From Nitrososphaerota archaeon (lineage in GTDB: Archaea; Thermoproteota; Nitrososphaeria; Nitrososphaerales; UBA183): DNA of 8,365 nt. A program made the translations under genes and the position numbers. How positions within the stretch are numbered: position 1 is the stretch's first letter; every line of letters starts with the position of its first letter. Shown here in pieces: positions 1 through 6,020 of the stretch. Under the pieces are notes generated by a model. That model was given only the letters and a program-made list of their open reading frames with translations, was not told where the DNA came from and did no database searches. The DNA is taken from NCBI GenBank assembly GCA_029784795.1, contig JAFMAW010000034.1, positions 1 through 8,365 on the forward strand, read 5' to 3'.

Positions 1-381
1 CAGCACGTCACTCCAGTGAGAACGGCGGTTCACCTCCTGCGACATCTTCTCCAGCAGTCCGGTAGCTGAGAGCAGGTCTCGGATGAACGCGTCAGGGTCG
101 GCCTTATAAGCCTTTACACCAGCATCGGCGCCACCTCGTGCGTCTTTGAGGATGCCCGTGAACTGGTCCTTCGAGACCCCGAGGAAGAGTCGGCAGATGA
201 GAATCCCATCGTTGAAATCCTCATCGAGCAGAGCTTTTACATCCCTTTCGGTGTACCGGGTCTGTGCAGGCAGAGCCTGTAGCTTCTGAATCACCCGAAC
301 CGCAATATCGTCCTTCCACTCGACATCCAGAGAACTGAGGTTCCCGAGGATGTCCTCGAGTTTCTGGGCAATAACTTTCAT
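1..381 (-). CDS. Probable type II restriction endonuclease, N-terminal part (cut by window edge)
   Basis: Reading the minus strand from the ATG at 381 gives 127 codons with no stop before the window edge, so the gene continues outside. Its ATG overlaps the TGA of the methyltransferase gene (ATGA, 378-381), the usual sign of translational coupling. The visible part is soluble and mostly helical, with no signal peptide or membrane segment. Landmarks are RYTERD (42-47), LFLGVSKDQF (65-74), a Gly/Ala hinge near 82-88 and VNRRSHWSDVL (117-127). From memory this layout resembles the N-terminal part of type II restriction enzymes whose PD-(D/E)XK nuclease core lies further downstream. That core is not in the window, so nuclease activity is inferred mainly from linkage to an adenine methyltransferase. 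It could instead be another coupled accessory protein. The ORF itself is much surer than the function. Confidence 0.6.
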   Translation of the reverse strand, partial: MKVIAQKLEDILGNLSSLDVEWKDDIAVRVIQKLQALPAQTRYTERDVKALLDEDFNDGILICRLFLGVSKDQFTGILKDARGGADAGVKAYKADPDAFIRDLLSATGLLEKMSQEVNRRSHWSDVL

Positions 382-1499
382 TGGCCTACAATCAGGTATT
401 CGTTGACGACAGCACGTGCAACGGCGCCGTGGGTGCCGAAATGATAGCGGTGGGGACGCTCGTACGAGACAACTTTGTGCTTGTAGCGTCGCATCAGTCC
501 CTCAAGCACATCACGGTCCGGATACCCGTTCGAACTGTAGGAAAGCACGATAATGCTGTTGCGGTACTTCTGGAATAGTCGGTCGAAGGCACTGATGGCT
601 GTTTTCCGGTAGCCAAATGGGGTGAAGGGCTTCTCGATTTTCTTGACCCGGGTATTTTGCATGATTCTAACCCCGGTCCAGTAGCAGGAAAGCCCCTCCA
701 GGAAGTGGTAGCGCTTCATGTAGCAATTGTCGTCCGAGCGCGGGACGTACGGCGGGTCGAGGTAGACCAGGTCAATGCCACTAGGCCTGATGCTGAAGAC
801 ATCAGCACGTTTGACGGTGTGCCGGCGGCCGTTGCTGAACACCACCTGGTTGAATACCTCGACCTGTTCGAGAAAGTGCTCCTCCAGAGAAAGTCTCAGG
901 TCGCGTCGTCCGTCATCGTAGCGGGAGAGGTCACCGGAAATCGTGAATACACCCCTGGGCTGCTTTTTCAGGCAGGAGCGAATGAGTGCTGCTTTGGCGA
1001 GCGCGCGTTGATAGGGCCGGTCGAGCCGCTCAATATTGGCGGACACTCTGTCGAGAAACCGCAGGTCATCCGGCGTGTAGAACACGCCGGTGAAGGTCTT
1101 CTCAATGAAATCGGGTCCATTCTTTCGGGTCGCCAGGAGCTTCTTTAGTGCTGGCCCGTCGAGCTGCTCTGAGCTGTTGCCCACAGTAGCCTCGGCTAGC
1201 ACGGCGGAGAAGTTCAGGAAGTCCGAGGCCACCACCCGCTTGCCCATCGCCTTGAGCAAATAGGCGACGCTGCCGCTGCCGGAGAACGGGTCGGCAGCGA
1301 CTTCGAAGTCCAGGTTCTGCAGCACTCCGTGAACCCACGGCAGCAGCCGGTGCTTGGAGCCCATGTAGCGGAACTCAGGGTACCGGCGCGCCTGCTCCGG
1401 GAGGGGCACATCGGAGAAGTCCTCCCGGCTGTAAACCAGCTCGATGCGAGGGGTGGTGGTGGCGGGGGAAGGGGTGGCGGCAGTGCTGCGCATGGTCAT
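378..1499 (-). CDS. DNA adenine methyltransferase, D12 class (Dam-like, restriction-modification)
   Basis: A 373-residue S-adenosylmethionine-dependent N6-adenine methyltransferase of the D12 (alpha) class. AdoMet-binding motifs come first: YMGSKHRLL at 45-53 (motif X) and DPFSGSGSV at 70-78 (motif I). The target-recognition region (about 100-235) follows, then the catalytic DPPY at 248-251 (motif IV) and LSYSSNG at 319-325. Length and motif order fit Dam, DpnIIA and EcoRV-type enzymes, apart from an extra Ser/Thr/Pro-rich N-terminus of about 35 residues. The ATG at 1499 overlaps the TGA of the 72-residue gene (ATGA). A second ATG two codons on is possible but loses this coupling. The next gene overlaps its stop in the same way and is the likely cognate nuclease, so this is probably a type II modification enzyme rather than an orphan Dam. 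The recognition sequence cannot be read from the protein. I saw no controller (C) protein gene beside it. Confidence 0.92.
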   Translation of the reverse strand: MTMRSTAATPSPATTTPRIELVYSREDFSDVPLPEQARRYPEFRYMGSKHRLLPWVHGVLQNLDFEVAADPFSGSGSVAYLLKAMGKRVVASDFLNFSAVLAEATVGNSSEQLDGPALKKLLATRKNGPDFIEKTFTGVFYTPDDLRFLDRVSANIERLDRPYQRALAKAALIRSCLKKQPRGVFTISGDLSRYDDGRRDLRLSLEEHFLEQVEVFNQVVFSNGRRHTVKRADVFSIRPSGIDLVYLDPPYVPRSDDNCYMKRYHFLEGLSCYWTGVRIMQNTRVKKIEKPFTPFGYRKTAISAFDRLFQKYRNSIIVLSYSSNGYPDRDVLEGLMRRYKHKVVSYERPHRYHFGTHGAVARAVVNEYLIVGQ

Positions 1500-1714
1500 T
1501 CGTGCTCAATTTCGAACCGGATCCCCTCGTACGGAGGGAAAGCCAGTCGCTCGGTAGTCAGATTGGTTTTCGCCTCCGCTTCGAGAGACTCTCGCGAAGG
1601 CCATTGAAATGCGGATGCGTCCACTGGCAGAGGGACGCCAAAGTCATAGGAGCGCAGAAGGGCCCCATCCCGATAGCAGTGAACCCAGGCGGTTTTGATG
1701 TCCGTGCGGCCCAT
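1496..1714 (-). CDS. Small hypothetical protein (72 aa) upstream of the methyltransferase
   Basis: I do not recognise this protein. It has 72 residues, is acidic at the C-terminus (ends EGIRFEIEHE) and has no signal peptide or membrane segment. It starts with WVHCYRDGALLRSYDFG-like alternating hydrophobic residues that suggest beta-strands, followed by a short helix (WPSRESLEAEAKTNL). The reading frame is open upstream to 1840, but the ATG at 1714 is chosen because AAGGGG lies 6 nt before it (1721-1726) and because the upstream extension is Cys/Ser-rich and overlaps the preceding gene out of frame. It follows the preceding stop by 19 nt and overlaps the methyltransferase start by 4 nt. It may simply feed ribosomes into the methyltransferase, or be an accessory subunit. 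No DNA-binding motif is visible. Confidence 0.65.
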   Translation of the reverse strand: MGRTDIKTAWVHCYRDGALLRSYDFGVPLPVDASAFQWPSRESLEAEAKTNLTTERLAFPPYEGIRFEIEHE

Positions 1715-1720
1715 ACAGTG

Positions 1721-1726
1721 CCCCTT
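1721..1726 (-). promoter_or_regulatory. Ribosome binding site deciding the start of the 72-aa gene
   Basis: AAGGGG on the minus strand, 6 nt before the ATG at 1714. It lies in the 19-nt gap after the previous stop codon and supports the short start over the longer open frame reaching 1840. Confidence 0.6.
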
Positions 1727-1733
1727 GTGTGTG

Positions 1734-2294
1734 CTAGGAGGCAGGCTTTGCCCGGCCCTTGTGCTTGAACAGCAAGTCCTCGATGGCCTCGCGCAGCAAA
1801 TCATACCGGCTCTGGTCCAGCCGCTCAGCCAGCCCGGCAAAAGACGCGGCCCGCTCCTCGTCCAGCCGCAGTGCAGGCTCGATGCCGGAGGCGTGGATCC
1901 ATTCGTGCAGCTCCCTGTCGCCCCCGGAAAGGTGGCGGTGCACCTCGCGTTTTCCGAGGCGGTCGTAGTTCAGGTAGTCGAGGCAGGCGTTCGCAAGCTC
2001 GGTGTCGAGGGCACGAAGGTCGGTGAGGTCGAAGGGATAGTCACTGCCGTTGTAGACGCCGGCGAGAAATCGCACAAGACGGCCGGCCTGGCCGGTCGAG
2101 GGGTTCTCGCGAATTGCCGTCTCGATTCGCTCAAGTGCCGTCCGGGCTCGCTCCATGATGGCCTCGGTGTCCATTTCGATCGTTTCCGTGCGCGGCAGCC
2201 TTCGACCAGTCACGATTTCTCGCCAGGCGGCCTCCAGCTCACGGGCCTGAGCCTGGTTTCGAACCGTGAAGCGAAGCTCTACCTCGGAACTCAT
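1734..2294 (-). CDS. Hypothetical partition-operon protein, acidic and helical (186 aa)
   Basis: A 186-residue soluble protein coupled to the RHH gene by an ATGA overlap (2291-2294). No enzyme motif is visible. The N-terminal 60 residues look helical (AQARELEAAWREI; AIMERARTALERIETAI). A central, more conserved-looking block runs from about 70 to 120: GRLVRFLAGVYNG, YPFDLTDLRALD, CLDYLNYD and EVHRHL. The C-terminus (about 145-186) is a charged helix ending in a basic tail. From memory the central block resembles the uncharacterised domain DUF7673, found in proteobacterial mobile-element genes; I could not check this. Its place directly after parA and the RHH gene suggests a role in element maintenance, but nothing in the sequence gives a biochemical function. 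Confidence 0.65.
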   Translation of the reverse strand: MSSEVELRFTVRNQAQARELEAAWREIVTGRRLPRTETIEMDTEAIMERARTALERIETAIRENPSTGQAGRLVRFLAGVYNGSDYPFDLTDLRALDTELANACLDYLNYDRLGKREVHRHLSGGDRELHEWIHASGIEPALRLDEERAASFAGLAERLDQSRYDLLREAIEDLLFKHKGRAKPAS

Positions 2295-2701
2295 GCAGGC
2301 TTCCGTCCAGGCTGTCCCCGCTCGACTGCATTCACGACCTGCTGCAGCTGCTCGGCGTCGAGTTTCGCCAGCTGCTCGATGCCGGCGCGCAGAATCTGGC
2401 TGCGGGTGACTGAGTACAACCCGGCCTTCTGCAGAGATTCCTTCAGTCGCTCAAGGCGCGCGGACTCCTCAGGGGGCAGCGTGAGAGCGACCCGGTCCAT
2501 CGTTTCCCCGTCGCTTGCCGAGACTCGTCGTCTCCTGACCCTCGATGCCGGTGCAGGTGCTTCTTCCTGGGGCGGCGCCTCTTCGGGACTGCGAAGCAGG
2601 AGGCTATCAGCCCGCTTGAAGCGTTCCTCGAGCGCGACATCCTCTTTCGCAAGGCCGCTGCGCAACTTGGCACTGATGTCGCCCTTCTTTTTCGTCGTCA
2701 T
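2291..2701 (-). CDS. Ribbon-helix-helix protein, probable ParA partner / centromere-binding protein
   Basis: A protein of about 136 residues with a flexible, charged N-terminal half: a basic start, a Pro/Glu/Ala-rich linker near 40-53 and an RRRR patch near 56-59. A ribbon-helix-helix-like DNA-binding region follows at about 69-115: strand DRVALTLP, helix PEESARLERLKESLQKAG, then TRSQILRAGIEQLAKL. Partners of small ParA proteins are often short RHH proteins that bind the centromere, repress the operon and stimulate ParA ATPase through a flexible basic N-terminus. That fits what is seen here but was not shown. AAGGAG at 2710-2715 serves either the ATG at 2701 (8 nt) or a GTG at 2704 (5 nt); ATG is preferred. 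The junction with parA is TGATG. The hypothetical gene downstream overlaps by 4 nt. Confidence 0.75.
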   Translation of the reverse strand: MTTKKKGDISAKLRSGLAKEDVALEERFKRADSLLLRSPEEAPPQEEAPAPASRVRRRRVSASDGETMDRVALTLPPEESARLERLKESLQKAGLYSVTRSQILRAGIEQLAKLDAEQLQQVVNAVERGQPGRKPA

Positions 2702-3363
2702 CACTTGCGCTCCTTCAGCAGCTGCTCGACCTCACCAGCGAGAGCCTCAACCTCTTGCGCCGCCGTCGCACCCGCGCTGCCTTGACCGGCGAGCGTCGTG
2801 CCATTGAGGCAGGCCTCCATAAATGCCGCGCGCTGGCCGAGCCTCGCATTGAGAACGGGAAGTCCGACATCCGCGAGGACTTCGAGCACCTGGCCTGAAA
2901 TGATGGTCCGCTGAACGCGATTGGGCAGCAGGAACGCCCGCAGGCCTTCGTTCATCGCCTGGGCGTTCTCCACCAGCGCACGGACGCCGCGGGTAGCCCA
3001 GAGGTCGGCAGGGGAGAGCGTGACCGGCACGAGCGCCAGGTCCGCAATCACGAGCACGGAGGCCGGTACCAGGGAGTCGAGCGCCGGCGGGCAGTCGACG
3101 ATGATGCGGTCGTAGTTGTCCACGTGCGGGCGGATCTCCCGGGCAATCTTTCCGCCGGCAGCTGCCAGGCTCACTACAGTGGCCGGGAACGGCTTATCGT
3201 CGCTTGCCGCCGCTGACCACTGGCTGGCCGTGCCCTGCGGGTCTGCGTCCACCACGAGCGTGCGCAGGCCTCGCTCAGCGAGCGCACCGGCAAGGCTCAT
3301 GCTGGTGGTGGTCTTCCCTGAGCCGCCTTTCTGGTTTACGACCCCGATGATTCTGGCGCTCAT
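2701..3363 (-). CDS. parA: ParA family partition ATPase
   Basis: A 220-residue deviant-Walker ATPase that would drive segregation of the element by ATP-dependent, nonspecific DNA binding on the nucleoid. Motifs: KGGSGKTT at 12-19 (signature Lys12, P-loop Lys17), VVDADPQG at 37-44 (motif A') and IIVDCPPALDS at 87-97 (Walker B). The motifs begin within 12 residues of the N-terminus and there is no N-terminal helix-turn-helix. This matches the small ParA class (type Ib, ParF/Soj-like size) rather than plasmid P1-type ParA of about 400 residues. It is the first gene after the 56-bp gap with a palindrome and is followed, with a stop/start overlap, by an RHH protein. That order is typical of type Ib par operons. 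Its GC content is visibly higher than that of the restriction-modification end. Confidence 0.95.
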   Translation of the reverse strand: MSARIIGVVNQKGGSGKTTTSMSLAGALAERGLRTLVVDADPQGTASQWSAAASDDKPFPATVVSLAAAGGKIAREIRPHVDNYDRIIVDCPPALDSLVPASVLVIADLALVPVTLSPADLWATRGVRALVENAQAMNEGLRAFLLPNRVQRTIISGQVLEVLADVGLPVLNARLGQRAAFMEACLNGTTLAGQGSAGATAAQEVEALAGEVEQLLKERK

Positions 3364-3395
3364 CGGTCGGTTCGCCTGTATGTGTCGTTCATATG

Positions 3396-3410
3396 GTAAT
3401 ACGATATTAC
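3396..3410. promoter_or_regulatory. Perfect 15-bp palindrome upstream of parA, candidate operator or partition site
   Basis: GTAATA-cga-TATTAC: six-base arms around a 3-base centre, AT-rich inside GC-rich surroundings. It sits in the 56-bp gap between the primase stop (3420) and the parA start (3363). Centromere/operator sites of type Ib systems usually lie just upstream of parA, and RHH partners bind such sites. Only one copy is seen, whereas centromeres are usually arrays, so an autoregulatory operator is the likelier reading. Confidence 0.45.
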
Positions 3411-3423
3411 TGAAGGCGGTCAG
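3396..3423 (-). promoter_or_regulatory. Possible sigma70-type promoter for the parA operon
   Basis: On the minus strand CTGACC (3423-3418) and TATTAC (3401-3396) are 16 nt apart, each matching four of six consensus bases. The -10 element is one arm of the palindrome, so a protein bound there would block transcription. This is a weak match and may be chance; transcription could also read through from the primase gene. Confidence 0.3.
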
Positions 3424-6020
3424 TGGGTCGCATGGCCAGATTCCCGGGCTTCCTTGGCCTCCCGGGCAGCGCGCATGTCACACGCGTTGCGGTACGGACA
3501 AGCAGAACACCCGCGGCAGAAGTCCCTAGGGTCGTCGCTGCGCTTCAGAGTAGCGAGCTCGTCCTTGGAGATGACAGCTTCCGTAGCCGCAGCGATGAAC
3601 GAGTCGGCGAGCTGGTAGCTGCGCAGAAACTTGCCATACAGCTCGGTGCGCGGCATCCGCACCTCTGTGTCGACGTACTGCTGCCTGAGCTGCCTACCGA
3701 CCCACTCAGGGCTTTCGATGTCGCTGAGTTCGTTGGTGAAGGCCTTGCGGTAATTCGGGTCCACCAGCAGCGCCATGCGCATGATGACCTCGGTGATGGT
3801 CACCACGGTGCGTAGTACGCCGGTTTCATTGATGGACTCAGTGACGATGTCGATGAGCGCCTCGCGCAGCACCTGTTCCGGGGTCTCCGGCTGCACATCG
3901 AGCCTGGCCTGACGCTCAAGGGCCCTCTGCAGCGTCGCCTCGATAGCAGCATCGCCGGCGAGGCGGGAAACGGTGCGCAACGGAGCGGCGATTTCCTGCG
4001 CCCGGGTGCTCTTGTTGGGGTGAATCGCCGTATAGGCTTCATTCACCTCGGTCACGCTGGAGAATGCCCACGTGTGAAGCTCGTTTCGAAGCTGCACGAG
4101 TTCAGGCTCCGAGAGCTGTCCACTGAGGTCCAGAGTCGCCCCCTGAGGCATGACCCGGGTGGCAATCGTGAACATGCGCGAGCCGAGGATTGCATCGACC
4201 CCACGGGTGTTCCCGATGAGCTTCACGCCGAAGAAGTTGAGCCGCTCAAGGCGGCCGGTCTTCATGTTCGTCCAGTACTTCACGGCGCTTTTCTGGTTGT
4301 AGCTCAGCTTCAGAGCCTGAACGAGCTCATCAAACTGGGCATCACCGCCGCGCCGCTTGCCGACGTTCTCCAGGTCATCGAGCGCAATGAAGCCCCGGGT
4401 CTGGTCGATGAGGCGTGCGATGGAGGCCGCTGAGATCTGCCCGACCGGCGACCCAGGGCTATTGGCGCACAGCTGCGTCATCGCGATTCCAAGCTGGGTT
4501 TTGCCCGTGCCGGCCGCCCCGGTTGCCAGCAGCAGCGGCACCGACTCGAAGATGGGTTGCACGTAGGTGACCACGACAGTACAGGCAAGCAGCATGTAGT
4601 CGTCATCGTTCGGCAGCCACACCGAGGCCTTCAAGTGCCCGCAGATTCGCCGTATCTGTTCGGCAAGCGGCGGATACTCCACCTGGCCTCGGATGAATTT
4701 CTGAATCGACTCGATGTTCCAGGTGCTCGATGGCCGAGGCCTGAGCGGCCCTTGAATGACCGCCCCGTCGGGCCAGAGCCGATGAATGAGCTGGTTCTGC
4801 GGGGTGCCCTTAGGGGCCTGCATTTGTCGCGTGGTATGGGTCGTGCGGTCTGAGCGCACGACTATCGTGCGCAGCCGTTGGACGAGCTCTCCGCTCTCCG
4901 GGTCCGTAACGTGCTCACCGACCTCCATTACCTCGTACAGGAACCCATTGTGGAAGCCGCCGGCGATGTCGACCGGGGTGGCGACGAACCAGGAAGGCTG
5001 TCCCTCGGCCTGTGTTTCGAGGTCCTTTGCACTCAGCGGCTGGGCGGCAGACAGCAGCTGTTCGAAATCAGCTGCGGTTTTGCCATTTTGGAAGTACTGA
5101 CTCCAGTTCTCGGCTCCAGCTGACCATACGCGATGCATTTCCCGGTTGGCTCGGCGAGCGACTCCCTTGGCCCTCTCATCTCCTGCCCTGCGACCCGTAC
5201 GTGAATCCAGAGCATCGAGGTTGTGGCCGAGGTAAACCCGGTCCCAGCTCTCCCAGAATTCAGGGTCCTTCCACTCATCGGGATGCGAACCGGAGTTGGT
5301 CGAGACAACCAGCAGCAGGTCCTTGATGAGTGCAGTGCCGCGAATTGCGTCCCAGACTGCCCAGAGGTCAAGCAGGCTGTCGCACACGAACAGCTGCTTC
5401 TGCCCCTTGTGCAAGCCGCTGTAGTACGCCCGGGCATCGCCTGCGCTCCAAGCCGAGGCCTTCTGCTCGCGGTTGTCCACCGTGACATTGGGAACCGCCA
5501 GGTAGGCGTATTTCTTGTAGAAGCGCCCATCGCGGTGCAGCAGAGGCGCAATCAACGCATCGGCATGTACAGGAATGGTCGAGCCACTGCGCACGTACGG
5601 CTTCGAGAGCCCAAGGCTGAAGTGAGCGATGACCGCCTCACCGCACGACCGCTCCTTAAGCCAAGCGAGCGCTTGCTTGCTGCGAGTGAGCCGCCGGGTC
5701 AGCGCGACACGGTATTCTTCCCCAGCCGTCTCCAGGCTCTCATCCGCTTCATGTCTCGCCGGCGCCGACGGGAAGATTGCGACCTGCGGTGGCACCGGAC
5801 GCGTTTCGGCATTCTGCTCTAGGATGCGCAACAACAACGCCTGCTCGGACTCGGTCAGCTGGGTGTCGGAGTCGAATTCGACCGTCTTCGCGTACTCATG
5901 CTGGGCCTGGTAGTACCGGCCCTGCTCCGCCTGCGACATCTTGCGGAATATCTCTCCTGACTGGGACCGTGCCGCGGAGGCGGCGACTCCCTGGGACAGG
6001 AGCTCCGAGGCCTTACGCAC
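3420..6020 (-). CDS. Primase-helicase-like replication protein with C-terminal four-cysteine cluster
   Basis: An 866-residue protein. Residues 1-115 are unrecognised and partly helical. LKERSCGEAVIAHFSLGLS (121-139) and the following block resemble the RNA-polymerase core of DnaG-type primases. A Toprim-like part follows: KQLFVCDSLLDLWAV (208-222) and VYLGHNLDALDSRTGRRAGDERA-like residues from 262, then WSQYFQNGKTAADFEQLL (306-323). The expected acidic Glu is Asp and the DxD is loosely spaced, so primase activity is uncertain. A P-loop ATPase comes next, with GAAGTGKT at 501-508 (Lys507) and Walker B FIALDDLE around Asp548-Asp549. The C-terminus has Cys835, Cys838, Cys841 and Cys847 (CX2CX2CX5C), probably binding zinc or an iron-sulfur cluster. 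The GTG start at 6020 overlaps the recombinase stop by 8 nt and has AAGGGGAAG 4 nt before it. It probably replicates or unwinds the element. No N-terminal zinc-binding primase domain is seen. Confidence 0.75.
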   Translation of the reverse strand: MRKASELLSQGVAASAARSQSGEIFRKMSQAEQGRYYQAQHEYAKTVEFDSDTQLTESEQALLLRILEQNAETRPVPPQVAIFPSAPARHEADESLETAGEEYRVALTRRLTRSKQALAWLKERSCGEAVIAHFSLGLSKPYVRSGSTIPVHADALIAPLLHRDGRFYKKYAYLAVPNVTVDNREQKASAWSAGDARAYYSGLHKGQKQLFVCDSLLDLWAVWDAIRGTALIKDLLLVVSTNSGSHPDEWKDPEFWESWDRVYLGHNLDALDSRTGRRAGDERAKGVARRANREMHRVWSAGAENWSQYFQNGKTAADFEQLLSAAQPLSAKDLETQAEGQPSWFVATPVDIAGGFHNGFLYEVMEVGEHVTDPESGELVQRLRTIVVRSDRTTHTTRQMQAPKGTPQNQLIHRLWPDGAVIQGPLRPRPSSTWNIESIQKFIRGQVEYPPLAEQIRRICGHLKASVWLPNDDDYMLLACTVVVTYVQPIFESVPLLLATGAAGTGKTQLGIAMTQLCANSPGSPVGQISAASIARLIDQTRGFIALDDLENVGKRRGGDAQFDELVQALKLSYNQKSAVKYWTNMKTGRLERLNFFGVKLIGNTRGVDAILGSRMFTIATRVMPQGATLDLSGQLSEPELVQLRNELHTWAFSSVTEVNEAYTAIHPNKSTRAQEIAAPLRTVSRLAGDAAIEATLQRALERQARLDVQPETPEQVLREALIDIVTESINETGVLRTVVTITEVIMRMALLVDPNYRKAFTNELSDIESPEWVGRQLRQQYVDTEVRMPRTELYGKFLRSYQLADSFIAAATEAVISKDELATLKRSDDPRDFCRGCSACPYRNACDMRAAREAKEARESGHATH

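Noticed and set aside
657..1148. Plus-strand open frame of 163 codons
   Set aside because: Antisense to the methyltransferase catalytic region, with no recognisable motif.
1715..1840. Upstream 42-codon extension of the 72-residue gene
   Set aside because: Cys/Ser/Arg-rich and overlapping the 3' end of the 186-residue gene out of frame; the ATG at 1714 has its own ribosome binding site.
2160..2294. Possible coiled coil in the 186-residue protein
   Set aside because: The heptad pattern is short and interrupted by Pro and Gly; not enough to call by eye.
1695..2807. Long plus-strand open frame of 370 codons
   Set aside because: It lies antisense to three minus-strand genes with clear motifs and overlaps. 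Its translation is Ser/Arg-rich low-complexity sequence typical of a shadow frame in GC-rich DNA.
3423..3815. Plus-strand open frame of 130 codons
   Set aside because: Antisense to the C-terminus of the primase-helicase, whose Cys cluster and coupling show the minus strand is coding.
5223..5822. Plus-strand open frame of 199 codons
   Set aside because: Antisense to the Toprim-like region of the primase-helicase gene; no family resemblance and no operon context.
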